Shown: in pieces, positions 24,169 through 35,640 of the stretch
How the letters are laid out: the number at the start of each line of letters is the position of its first letter
Position numbering within the stretch: position 1 is the first letter of the stretch
Source of the DNA: Camellia lanceoleosa
Lineage: Eukaryota > Streptophyta > Magnoliopsida > Ericales > Theaceae
Assembly (NCBI GenBank): GCA_025200525.1
Contig: CM045762.1
Coordinates: 192,225,154-192,289,153 of the forward strand
Reading direction: 5' to 3'
Length of the DNA stretch: 64,000 nucleotides
Translations under genes and position numbers: made by a program
The notes under the pieces: model-generated
Databases searched by the model: none
What the model saw: the letters and a program-made list of their open reading frames with translations, nothing else
What the model was told of the DNA's origin: nothing

Positions 24169-25446
24169 TTATTTCTCTTTAATTTCTTCAATGATTGTAG
24201 GCTGGGTAGAGATAGCAGCTAAGATCCCACGTTGTTCTCGTAATACAACTTCAATCTCATTCTTTTCCAAATCGCATAGCAATTCTTTCTGTCCAGTGAG
24301 CTGACATGACAAACTAGCAATGGACTTTCGACTCAAGGCATTTGTGACTGTATTGGCTTTCCCCGGATGATACCAAATCTGTAAATCATAGTCTTTGATT
24401 AACTCTAACCATCTTCTCTGTCTCATGTTCAATTCTTTTTGGGTGAAGAAATATTTGAGACTTTTATGGTCTGTGTATACTTCACAAGTCACACCAAACA
24501 AATAATGACGCCAAATCTTTAAAGCAAAAACCACAGCTGCCCGTTCAAGATCCTGAGTCGGGTAATTCTTTTCATGTGGTCGGAGTTGCCGAAAAGCATA
24601 AGCAATTACCTTTCAATTTTGCATTAATACACAACCCAAGCCTTTATAGGAAGCATCATTATAAATCTGGAATCCATCTGTTCCATTTGGCAAAGTCAGG
24701 ATTGGTGTAGTTACCAGTCTAGCTTTCAATTCTTGGAAGGTGGACTCTCTTTGATCATTCCAATCAAACGCGACATTTTTCTGGGTTAACTGGGTCAATG
24801 GCATAGCAAGTTTTGAAAAGTCTTTCACAAATCTTTTGTAATAACCTGCAAGTCCCAGAAAACTTCTAACTTCTAACATATTTGTCGGTCTAGGCCAGTC
24901 CACAATAGCTTCAATTTTTTGTGGGTCAACAGAGATACCATCCTTGTTGATTACATGCCCCAAAAATGCTACACAGTCAAGCTAGAATTCACATTTGGAC
25001 AATTTTGCATACAATTTCTTTTCTCTCAGAATCTATAAGGCAATTCTCCAATGATTCTCATGTTCTTCTTTGCTTTTGGAGTAAATCAATATATCATCAA
25101 TAAAGACAACAATAAATTCATCCAGAAATTGTTTGAACACCCTATTCATTAAATCCATGAATGCCGCAGGTGCATTAGTTACCCCAAATGGCATTACCAA
25201 AAATTCATAGTGCTCATATCTAGTTCTGAATGCAGTCATTTTTATGTCTTCTGCCTTGACCTTTAATTGGTGATACCCGAATCTAAGGTCAATTTTAGAA
25301 AAAACTTGGGCTCCCTGAAGTTGGTCAAACAGGTCATCTATTCACGGTAATGGATATTTGTTCTTTACGGTTACTTTATTCAACTCACGATAATCAATGC
25401 ATAGTCTCAAAGATCCGTCTTTCTTTTTAACAAACAACGTTGGGGC
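24169..25446 (-). pseudogene. Chromovirus reverse transcriptase and RNase H, broken
   Basis: RT core: the fingers and palm are followed by [20 protein letters not shown] and the catalytic FIDDILIYS (about 25239-25033). The thumb/connection block carries [19 protein letters not shown] and [11 protein letters not shown] (24963-24613). RNase H shows [15 protein letters not shown], then [11 protein letters not shown] and [17 protein letters not shown], where the usual aspartate of VADALSR is replaced by asparagine. Stops lie after STSPW (near 25446), after the RT core (25033), before LDCVAF (near 24980) and after LMQN (near 24613). The replaced catalytic residue adds to the evidence that the copy is dead. 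Confidence 0.88.
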
Positions 25447-26199
25447 TCACCAAGGTGAGGTACTCGAACGGATGAATTTCTTGTCTAAGAGTTCTTGGAG
25501 TTGAACTTTTAATTCTTTTAGTTCAGAAGTCAACATCCTATGCAGAGTTTTAGAGATAGGTTGTGTTCTAGGTACTATATCAATGGTAAACTCAATTTCC
25601 CTATCAATTAACTTCCCAGGTAGGTCATTAGGAAACACATCCGGAAAGTCACAAACCATAGGAATAAGTTCCACACTGGTACTATCCGAAGACATAGTCA
25701 ACACACTGCACAAGTAGCCCCAACACCCTTTTCTCAACAATTTTCTGGCTTTCATATATGAAATCAAGTATAGTGGAGGAACTACCCCATTCCCTGTGAA
25801 TACAAACTCAAGCATACCAGGTAGTTTAAACGTGATGGTTTTATTCACACAATCAATAGTGGCATAATATTTCGACAACCAATCCATACCCAATATGCAA
25901 TCAAAGTGATCAATGCTCAAAGGCAGTAAATCAATGTACAATGTCATATTACCAATCAAAACATCACATGCAGGATATACATAAGTGCACATCATAGAAC
26001 TTCCCAACGGTATAGACACAGATAGTATGCAATTCATGGGTTCTAAAGATCTAGCCAACTTCCGAGAAAAAGCACGTGATACAAATGAATGCGTAGAACC
26101 AGAATCAATCAGCACATAGGCATTCTGTGCACATATAGAAAGTATACCTGACACTACTGTCTCAGTATTCTGTACATATCCGGGTACTAGAGCAAACAC
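25447..26199 (-). pseudogene. Chromovirus aspartic protease domain
   Basis: The frame holds VLIDSGSTHSFVSRAF, with the retropepsin D-S-G active-site triad, near 26120-26080. A second conserved block, DCILGMDWLSKY, follows about 80 residues later. The frame ends where the RT begins and is closed by a stop near 25446. The role in a live element is cleavage of the Gag-Pol polyprotein. Confidence 0.85.
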
Positions 26200-26205
26200 T
26201 CTCCC

Positions 26206-27254
26206 CTACCTTAGTGTTTCGTTCCCGGTGTTATTTCTGGCATTGGTTCTTGCATTGGGCTTCGTTACAAGAGTAGATTTGGCCGAACTTGCTGCTGGAT
26301 GGTTTGCATTGTCAAACCTCATTGGACAATCCTTAATCATGTAATCGGTTTTGCCACAATGAAAACACACACCCGATGCATGATGACACATGTCTTTATG
26401 GTTCCTTCCACATTCTAAACAGATTGGCATAGACTCACTACTTTGGCTTGAACTGCTTGAAGATCAAGTACTTTGCTTTTTGTTTGCGAAGAAGGAACGG
26501 CCCTTCCGAAAATTAGACCCAGATCTTTTGCTTCTCCATTCTATTGTTGGTGCCTTGGCTTGTTTCATTGCTGCTATTGTGGCTTCCATCATTATTGCTC
26601 TGTCTAAAACTTTCACATAGGTAGACAATTTCAAGACACTTACTCGGTCAAACATTTCCAGATCCAGTCCACCTTCAAATTTTTGTGCCTTCTTGTAATC
26701 AATATCCACTATATGCGAAGCAAATCGAGCCAATTCAATAAATTTGGCCTCATACTCAGCCATGGACATCTTGTCTTGTTTAAGTTCTTGGAATTCAGAA
26801 ACTTTTCGATCTCGGAAGCACTGAGGGAAGTATTTATCATAGAAGATTGCATTAAATTGTGTCCTATGTCATATTTCCATTACTGTTTTCGGATTAGCAA
26901 CCACCACCTTCGGGCTTCATTTTTCAGAGTATAGGTGGCCAGAAGAACTTTTTAAACCTCAGAACAAGGGAATACTTCAAATAACTTCTCCATTTCAAGT
27001 AACCATATCTCTGCTTTTAACGGTTCAATACCACCTAAGAAAGTCGGCAGTTTCATCTTCAGGAACTTTTGAGTTAAATTTATGAGATCATTGTTATCCG
27101 GCTCCACTTGGATCAACGGGGGTGGAGGAGGTAAGGGTTGTTGCCTCTGTTGTTGTTGAGCTATTGCCTCAGTTAAAGCTGTTAGCATTTGTTCCATGCG
27201 GCTTATTCGAGCCTCAGATGATTCAGCTATTCCATCATTTCTTGTATTTTTCAT
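26206..27254 (-). pseudogene. Chromovirus gag, broken by at least three stops
   Basis: The start MKNTRNDGIAESSEARI at 27254 follows the primer-binding site. A glutamine/proline-rich stretch and the capsid-like block (KMKLPTFLGGIEP) come next. After a stop at 26952 the capsid continues (KNEARRWW, then MSMAEYEAKFIELARFASHI at 26769). The zinc knuckle is CFHCGKTDYMIKDC at about 26370-26330, with tyrosine where the CCHC histidine belongs. Further stops lie near 26890 and 26463. Confidence 0.82.
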
Positions 27255-27457
27255 TTGTTGTAGGTAAACGGAACATCATAAACATAGGCAAATAGTCCTT
27301 TTTACATTATTTATATTATTTGTTTCCATATCTTGTGATCATAACCAGATTTATGCTTTCACTTTCAAAAACACACACTCACACATGCAGATAGAATGCC
27401 TCTACTTCTTACTAGGACATCCTAAGCTCGTGTGTACTTGTGTGTGTGGTAGAACAC

Positions 27458-27472
27458 GTGTCCTGATACAAA
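27458..27472 (-). other. Chromovirus primer-binding site, initiator-Met type
   Basis: Read on the minus strand just inside the right LTR, the sequence TTTGTATCAGGACACG resembles the tRNA-iMet complement TGGTATCAGAGC with several mismatches. tRNA-iMet priming is usual for chromoviruses. Confidence 0.55.
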
Positions 27473-28082
27473 TCTGTCACAACCTAAATCCGCCCCTATA
27501 GGTTTAGCGTCGTAACCGGCCAGTAATCCTTGGATTACCAAAGGCCTTTTAACATAATAATGTATAATTAGGGGCTGCGGAAGCAAATACATAAAATATA
27601 CATAGTCCATCGAGCTGTGAAGACATACATGGGACAGATAATCTCAAACTTTTATAAACATACGAGTGATGTCAAAAGATACAATATTTACACGTCACTT
27701 CATGTATATAAAAATAGAGAAACTTGTTCATGGAGCAAAAGAAATAAAGTCTTATACATTCATAACAACACAGCCATTAGACTTGACTTCATCCGGAACC
27801 ACCTCGGGAGGCACTAAGTTTGGCTGACAAAAACTGAGACGCTAGGTCCTCAACTCTGAGCCTGGTCATGTGCCTGATCACCTACATACATAATATAAAT
27901 AGTGAGCGGGAGCCTAGTAAATAATAATAGAGTAAAGGGTTAAATGAATGATGTACCATGACTAAGCTAGTTCACATTCATATTCTTATTTAATTCATAT
28001 ACAGAATTCAAAATCATGCTTGATCATACATGATTTATCTATTAGTGCTAACAGATCATAAACAGAGCATCATAGAATATAC

Positions 28083-28250
28083 TTGCCAATTCCATAGAGG
28101 AACCTCCGACCAGGTACGGATAACTTGTCAATTCTATGAAGGAACCTCCGGACTGAGAACGGATAACTTGTTAGTTCCATAAAGGAACCTCCAGCCGGGT
28201 ACAGATCACTTGTCAGTTCCATAAGGAACCTCTGGTCCGGGTACAGATAG
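28083..28250 (+). repeat. 46-bp minisatellite in the chromovirus LTR
   Basis: Four tandem units are built on AGTTCCATAAAGGAACCTCC followed by a GGGTACAGATAACTTGTC-like phrase. The array lies immediately before the hAT-like insertion. Confidence 0.8.
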
Positions 28251-28899
28251 CATACTTGGATCTAGGGGTGTTCGCGGATTGGTTTTGTGCGGTTTGTGGT
28301 TCGGTTTTGACCTGCCCGCATATATGCGGTTTGGAAAAAAGTCAAACCGCAACCGCCCGCAGTGTGGTTTGCGATTTATGCGGATAGGGTTTGCGGATGT
28401 GCGGGTGGTTGCGGGCGATTTGCGGTTTGGATATTTTTCTTTAAAAATTAATTTTTTTTCCCCATTTTGTAAATATTTATTTTTGATCATTTTCTTCCAA
28501 TTTTCTAAAATACTCCAACAAATCATTCAAAATTCTAAAATCATTCAAAATCCTAAAATCATTCAAAATTAATCTACTACCCAACAATACAATTAAAATA
28601 AAATCATTCAAAATCCTAACTAAATCATCAATCTCATTCTCCAACTACTTTCTCAACATTCTCCATCTACTACTATCCAATAATACAAAATTAAAGTAAA
28701 ATCATTCAAAATCTTAAGCTTACCTAAAAGTAATTTTTCATTAACTATTACATTCATCCAAAATGTAATAATAAAATGAAAAAAATAAAATAAAATTGTT
28801 GTCAAGCAAACTTCATTAACTATTACATTCATGCAAAATGCAAGAAAAAAATAAAATAAAATTGTTGTCAAATAAAATAAAAACATTTACAACACAATA

Positions 28900-29875
28900 T
28901 CTCAAGCTCCATCATTATGAATCACATCCAAGTTCTACAAATTTCAATTCCATGCATTTGGTTGATGAACCCTGCACAAAAACAAGCTGAAAAATAAAAA
29001 GCTAAAATCTATAGCTATGGAGCTAGAATGTTTAGTGGTAAGATGGTCAGTAAAAGCTGAAGGAAAATCCAAAGCATGATTTGCTTCAAAGTTCAAAACT
29101 AATAAAGTGGCTTTGATTCAAGAGAGCAAAGATGGTTTTGTTGTACATCAGAGACTTTATTGAACCAGTTTAAACTTCACATGAAGTGGCTTTGATTCCC
29201 TGATTGATAGCTCAATCTAAATCAGGAAAATCATGAACCAGTTTAAACTTCACATAAAAACAAAACCAGAGACTTTATTGCTTTCATTTAAAAAACAAAA
29301 CAAGAAAACCTTCAATAAGGAGGAGAAATAGAACAAAAAAACTCAAAAATAGAAAACATCTCAATTCGGTTTCATTTTCAGAACTTGATTTTTGAATTTA
29401 TTTTATTTTATTTTTTGAGTTTTTCTTATGGTTTCTCTCTTTTTTGGCCAAAATAAACACCAAAAACTTGTTTTCACCCCAAAAAAGAGAAAAAAACCCA
29501 TATGAAAATGACAGTGTTTTTTTTTTTAATTTCTTTTTTCACCAAACTAATCTTTTGTTTATTTGAAATAACTTCATAAAACAGATTCCAAAAACAAAAC
29601 TAAACAGAGTAACTTGTTCAATGGAGATCCACAAATGAACACATCTAAAAAGTGTGGATGATTTCAACTTTAGTAGGCCATTCCAGTACACCCCGTAAGG
29701 TTTAAAAGATCAATGATAGCTATCTATTAACCAACACTAGTTAACCTTGATAATGATAAGAGGTAATAGAGGTTGCCGATCAAACAAGGTTTCAAAATCT
29801 AAACATTAAACACACAAGTTTGACATAACAATAAGATTTTAAATTCAGATTCAAAAAATAACAGAATATGAGAAT

Positions 29876-29908
<33 letters not shown>

Positions 29909-30300
29909 TAGAGACAGAGTGAGAGTGAGACAGATCTGATAGAGAGAGTCTTTACCTGTGACTTGCTGGAGAGAGAAACGATCTTGCCAAGGTCGATCGG
30001 TGCGAGCTGTGTAGATGAAAAACGAGAGAGAGCAAGATGAGAAACAAATCATAGATCGGGGAAAGAGAGTGAGATAGAGACAGAGATGATAGAGTCCTTA
30101 CTTGAGAGTTGCTGGAGAGAGAGAAAGAGAGAGATTGCAAAGCTCGATCGATGCGTGCGAGCTGCGTAGATGAGAGATTGAGATGAGAGAGTGAGATGAG
30201 AATAGTCTCAGATAGATAGATGTTTTGATTTGAGATTAGGGTTTCTGTTTTGTTTGGGCAAAGAATATCTACATAGTTGAACGGTCCATGTTTTTCCAAA
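28900..30300. other. Interior of the hAT-like element, no gene recognised
   Basis: The stretch is AT-rich with a GA microsatellite at 29876-29900 and further GA runs to 30200. The open frames here come from these runs. A leader-like GATCGATGCGTGCGAGCTGC near 30143 echoes GATCGGTGCGAGCTG near 29994, so it contains a short internal duplication. Confidence 0.5.
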
Positions 30301-30825
30301 AAGATGAACGGTCCATGTCACGACTCAAACTCGCCCCTAAAAGTTTGGTCCATGACCGGCCTATACATAGGCCTCAAAACAGAATTTTGGAATAATATTT
30401 AACCACATACGAGGACTTAAGCGGAAGCAATATCAATAAAGGACAACATCCATTGAGCTTGTGCATACATGATGGCTTAATTAGATTTAAGCATTTAAAT
30501 ACACTTTGAATTATACATATACAATCACAGAATTTATATGGATCTTACACACACTTACATAAGACTTAATAATATGACTCCTAACACAAATTAAGGCCAC
30601 TACATAGAGGCATACCCTAGGTGACTTGGCAGACAAGCGAACCTCAATACAACTCTAGTGTCAATCTCCGATGGCTCACCTATAGAAATATACATAAAAC
30701 GGAAGGAGCAAGGCGCGGTGAATAATAGCAATGTAAGGAGGTTAATTGACTAAGTAAAACCTTGGATAAAATAAATAGACAGATACCAAACTATACCCAG
30801 GTCTTATTCATATTCATATTTTAAA

Positions 30826-31035
30826 ACGGCCTCAAGTCCACATGTAATACAGAACGGCCTTGGGCCCATATATAATACAGAATAGCTTTGGCCAATATAT
30901 AATACAGAACAGCTTTAAGCCCAGATATGATACAGAACGGCTTGAAGCCCAGATATGATACAGATCGGCTTTAAGCCTAAAGATAATACAGAACGGCCTT
31001 AGGCTCGACAGATTTTACAGATCGGCCTTTGGCCC
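30826..31035 (+). repeat. About 28-bp minisatellite in solo LTR C
   Basis: About seven to eight units are built on CAGAACGGCCTTAGGCCCA followed by ATATAATA. The units vary strongly. Confidence 0.75.
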
Positions 31036-31876
31036 AAATATCAACAAAGTAGAATAATTCCAGAGTCATACAGATGTACACAGATTTTGCAGTCATTCAT
31101 ATAGGTTAACATAGTTAACTTCCAATCATTCATATAGGTTAACATAGTTAACTTGTGAATAACAGAGCGTTAAAAATAATTATTAACAATTGTCTTGTGA
31201 ATAACAGAACATTAATAATAACTATTAACAGAAGGTAAATGTATCACTGCACTAATAGGGACAGAACAATCCATATTATAACGGCCTTGGGACCACTTTT
31301 ATACAGAATGACCTTACGTCCATGTCAATGCCACCGTTTCACCATGTTCATCAATTCAGTCAGAACACAATATCAGTAGTATATGTCATTCTCAACAACC
31401 ATATATAAATCATAAGCACGAGAAGTAAGAATAGCATATCATTACACTACTATTACTTACAATGATAGGTTTCTGACAGCGGTGGAACGATATCCTCGTC
31501 TGGACCTACAAACACAATGCACATAGCTTTGTAAGGCATACCTGATTCCTTACTTTACTCTTTAATCAATTAGTCATATCAGTTCTAAACTCATTAGTCT
31601 TTAATAAGTCATAATTCATGCCTCAGAAGATGAGAGGAGTCGATAGGAAAATGGGTCAGACGAAGAAATGGTAGAAATCAATAAATAGAAAGTGAACAAT
31701 CGTCACTAATTTGGGCATAACGATTTCTGTACTTTGAATTTGGGAGTGAGACCACTACCATTGGAAACTAGACTTCCGGGGCTTGATTTTAGGCTCAAGA
31801 ATCATTAACAACGGAGTCCGGATGCAAAAGTTATGCTTATTCAAAGTTACCGAGTATATGTTGAAACAGGGGTGGC

Positions 31877-32025
31877 CGCTCGTGCGCCCACTTTGGCCGC
31901 TCGTGTAGTGACTGGGCCACTCGAGCGGTGGACTTGGTCACTCGAGCGGTGGGTTAAGCAGAATGCAATGCTCTATTTTTTTCATGTTCCGCTTGTGCGG
32001 AGCCTGTGGCCGCTCGTGCGGTCTA
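31877..32025. promoter_or_regulatory. Palindrome pairs (GCTCGTGCG / ACTCGAGCG) in solo LTR C
   Basis: Three pairs are seen: GCTCGTGCG with GCTCGTG at about 31878-31905, ACTCGAGCG twice near 31920-31948, and GCTTGTGCG with GCTCGTGCG near 31990-32020. Start-to-start spacing is about 20-21 bp. This is a decayed or variant form of the array seen in the other LTR families. Confidence 0.5.
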
Positions 32026-33734
32026 GGCAAAATAAGACAGTCCGAAAATGATATTTGCTCTAACACTTGTTCTTTCCATTTTTAAGCTTGATTTCAACTC
32101 TATTCACTCAAAAACATGTAGAATTCCTTCCAAAACATAATCAACTAACATCATTCAAATAGAATCTCATCTTTTTCTATATATCCAAACTTCCATTATA
32201 TATGCCCGAATTGTGTAAATATAACTTACACATAGGTGATTCTCACACCAAACCTTGTTATTCCATGAATCACCCTTAAGATTGAATTCAACTTAAGCAG
32301 ATTTAAGGAAAGCATGGTTTAATCCCTTGAATTCAACCCAATCCATTCATGATTCAACCCACTTGTTCATTTACATATCAAACTTCCAAGTTACTTTTTG
32401 ATTTCATGTAGTAGGTGAATTATCTATAAAGATGATAGTTAGAGCCATATACCTTATCTTAAATCATTGTTTTTCCCCTTGACTTCTTCAATTTTCCAAG
32501 CTTCATGGTTGATTTCCCTCTCTCTCTTATATTCTCTTCAATCATCCTCAAATCCCCCATAGATGTTGAGTTTTCTTTTAGAGGAGCTTTGTCTCACATT
32601 CTCTCTCTCACGGTTCACTTTCTCTCTCCCTTAGATATTTTGACCCAAAGTGATGAGTTCAACAACTCATATATCTATGCATATATAATACACACATAAG
32701 TTCATCATAATAGGGGGAACCAAACGTGCCCTTACGAATCACACAAAATCAAATTCCAATTAAACTTCCCAGATGACTCTAAAAGTTATGCTGATCATAA
32801 ATATGTCCTCTGTTCTGGTTTCTGAAGCCTCTAAGGCTGGCAATTTACTATGCAAAATCAACCAGCCAAACGTACCTTAACGAATCAGACAAAATAAATT
32901 CCCAATTAATTTTCCCAAGTAACTCTAAAAATTCCCATTAACATATGTAGATACTCAGTTTTGATTTATGAACCCATGAAGGTCGGTAATTTAACTTTCA
33001 AAGTGGTAACTCAATAGATCATTTTTCAATTCAAATAGATATCATCAAATTGAAGAACATTAATCCACAAGTGCATAAAGGTAATTTATGATACGGATTT
33101 TGGGGTCGTTACAGTCCAGGTTTTTCAAAAAAAAAAAAGAAAAAAAAGAAGAAGAAGTGCGGGCGGTTGTGGCAAGTACAGGTCAAACCCACAACCCGCC
33201 CGCAACTTGAAAAATTACAATATTTCAAACCGCACCCTACCCTATTGTATTTGCGAAACCGTCCATACGTGTGCGGGTAGGGTCGGGTAAGGCAGGTTGT
33301 GCGGATCAGATAACCCTATGCCTAGCCCTACTTGGATCATAGCATAATACCACAAATATTTGTTAGAGTTGGACAATTATTCATAGTATAATACATGGCA
33401 TTTCATAGAACAAATCTTATTCCATATACAGAAAATAATTTAATTTGAACATAGCTTTACCAAGTTATTACTCACAGATAACAGATGGCTCTAAGTAACA
33501 GACAGAGTAGGCAATTCAGATATCTTGTAGCACGTGACCTACACAAATATAGAACGAATACGTACTGAATTACACACCAGGAATCATTAACTTAGTTCTT
33601 TCTTGTCTTGATGTGTTTCTACTTCTTTATTCTCATTGTGGTGTCTTAATCTTGGCCTAGGAATGCCTAGGATGGAAAGAGAATACAAAAATGCACTTGA
33701 AAACACTTAACAAAAAGTGCTAAAAACAGGGTCC

Positions 33735-34030
33735 TCGTTTGAGTGTGACTTCCTATGCTCGAGCAGACATACAAAATGTGAGTGGTCGCTCGAGTGCAAG
33801 ATCCGTCGCTCAAGCAATCTATAAACTTTTGTAAAAGTGCTAGTTGCTTGATTTTTCCGCTCGATGCTCGCTTGAGCATGAGAGACATGCCCTCGCTCGA
33901 GCGGACTGCAAAACATAAGAACTTATGGGAGCTTGCATTTTACGCTCAAGCAGACTTCTGGTCGCTCGAGCGGAAGTACACGCACTCAGAATGGTCGCTC
34001 GAGCGTGGACTCCTTCGCTCAAGCGGAAGT
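33735..34030. promoter_or_regulatory. Five decayed palindrome pairs, right chromovirus LTR
   Basis: These are the LTR partners of 18925-19215. Several copies have CTCGAG changed to CTCAAG, CTTGAG or CTCGAGT, mostly single transitions, while spacing is kept. Confidence 0.55.
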
Positions 34031-35030
34031 GCAAAATCTGGAATTTCCAGATTGCACTCCTTAGCTCAAAACTCAAATCTAACTCATCAAAACACAACTC
34101 TTGGCCCCTAAAACTTGAGAAAACAAGTTTAGACTTTGAGAACATTAAGAATTAAAGATCCTTTCACAAAATCAAGGCCCAAGAGTAAGTTAATTGTGCA
34201 AAAATTCAACTTGAAATATAAGAACATGATATGAACATGACATGCTTGTATTCACTTGTATTCATGGCTTCCAAAACATGATCAAATGAGGTTCAATGGT
34301 GAGAAATGGTATGAGTTCTTCAAACCATGCTAGAATTACAACATTCATGAGAGAAAATCTTTGAAGACAACTTCAAAATGTCATGAAATATGCATACATG
34401 CATGGTATGATTTATACTCCTTTATTTTAATTCAATTTCAACTTAATTCTCTTGTATTCATGAACTTGCCAACTCAAAAGCAAGACTAAAAGCTTTAATT
34501 CTTACCTTATACTTTGGATTCACAAGTGTAGCGGCTTAAATTTCTAAACTCTCCTCAAGTTTCCAACAATTCCTAGCAATTCACCCATTTTCCCTTGTTG
34601 AACTCACTCTCACTTTTGGTCTCTCTCTTTTCCCATGTTTGTAGCTCAAAAAGAATGAAATGAGAGTGTATGGATGCATATAAGAGTCCACTAGTGCCTT
34701 AGTTAGGCTTGGATTAAGAAATTCATTAATTAGTCTTAATTGAGCACTAATTACTCTAATTTAATTGTTCCAAATCGAATTTCAATTAAACCTACCATAA
34801 AATTCTAAAAATCCTAAATAACACATAAACCAAGTTAATTTCAGAATTGGATGTCGATAAGGCCTTCAATTCACAAACCGAAACGAAAACATAAATAGAT
34901 CTTCTTACGTTAAACAGATATGAACATAAATAATGCAATGCACATGTAATTAACTCATAATTTCTTCTTAATTACTTGTTAGGCATACTTAAGCATGGAT
35001 TAATGTTAATCATAGGTCGAGGTTATTACA

Positions 35031-35582
35031 TCTTCATTGAAGATATTGACATGTATTTCTAGAGAGAAAGAGAGGCATCGAGGTTATCGAAAGTGAGATC
35101 TGAAAAGAGTCTCTTTCTTGTTCATTTTTAGAGTTGTTTAATCTTCGTTATTTTAGAACCTTGGTTGATGATCTTTGAACAGAAGAGTGATTTGTAGTTT
35201 TCTTTTCTTTTCTAGCATTCACGAAAATGTTTCTTGGATTTTCCGTGAAAATACAGGTACGAGAAAATTTAAAAGTTACTCTCTCTCTATTGTTTTTTGA
35301 GCCTTTTTTTTATTTAATTAAATTTAAAATAACAGGTGCCAATTGCAAAGAAAAAAAAAACTATTTCGGTCAACCAACCGAACGTCTGGAAAGATGTCCG
35401 AAAAAATGACCAAGTAGACCCAAGTCGTGTTTTTCAAAACTTAAAAAAAAAAAAAACCCAAATCTCCAAACAAAAGTTAAAATGATTTTTAAAATATTAT
35501 ATTAAAATTAATTTTTAAAAACTTTAATCAAATAAAATATTGAAAACAGCTCTGAATCGTATACTGCTCCAAGTACAGCCTA
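35031..35582. other. Unassigned DNA between chromovirus and MULE
   Basis: No gene is supported. It is AT-rich with A-runs and a CTCT run. It may be old genomic DNA that received both elements. Confidence 0.4.
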
Positions 35583-35591
35583 AAAATTGAT

Positions 35592-35640
35592 GAGTGCTGC
35601 TATTAGCACCTGCCAAAATTCTTTGGACCCTCCATTTCTT
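35592..35640 (+). repeat. MULE left terminal inverted repeat
   Basis: The first 16 bases differ from the inverted right end by one base (GAGTGCTGCTATTAGC against GAGTGCTCCTATTAGC). After a short gap both share TTTGGACYCTC. Beyond that the ends diverge. Confidence 0.8.

Larger units (their letters stand above)
22703..27474 (-). mobile_element. Internal region of a Tekay/Del-like chromovirus (Ty3/gypsy), coding strand minus
   Basis: Read from 27474 down to 22703 the order is primer-binding site, gag, protease, reverse transcriptase, RNase H, integrase, chromodomain-like tail and polypurine tract. This order defines Ty3/gypsy, and the tail after integrase fits the Tekay/Del chromovirus branch. 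At least ten stops or frame changes break the polyprotein, so it is inactive. The element with its LTRs spans 18861-35030 plus sequence outside the window, and hosts several later insertions. Confidence 0.9.
30316..33113 (-). mobile_element. Solo LTR, 2798 bp (family C), inside the hAT-like element
   Basis: It starts TGTCACGACTC and ends GGGGTCGTTACA, with target duplication GTCCA at 30311-30315 and 33114-33118. Its ends are close to those of solo LTR A, so A and C are related families. It has no coding sequence. It carries a 28-bp minisatellite (30826-31035) and palindrome pairs in the GCTCGTGCG form. Confidence 0.88.
28263..33330. mobile_element. Non-autonomous hAT-like element, interrupted by a solo LTR
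   Basis: It starts TAGGGGTGTTCG and ends GCCTAGCCCTA, giving a short TAGGG terminal inverted repeat. The 8-bp duplication CTTGGATC lies at 28255-28262 and 33331-33338, the hAT signature. The ends are rich in GCGGGC/GCGGTT phrases. Without the inner solo LTR (30316-33113 plus one 5-bp target copy) it is about 2.27 kb. No hAT transposase is recognisable. Confidence 0.82.
27475..35030 (-). repeat. Right LTR (5' LTR) of the chromovirus, interrupted by a hAT-like element
   Basis: It starts TGTCACAACC at 27475 and ends GGTTATTACA at 35030. Removing the nested insertion 28263-33330 and one target copy leaves about 2.48 kb. Its inner half aligns with the left LTR. The base after it starts TCTTC, the expected 5-bp target copy whose partner is outside the window. 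Confidence 0.85.
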
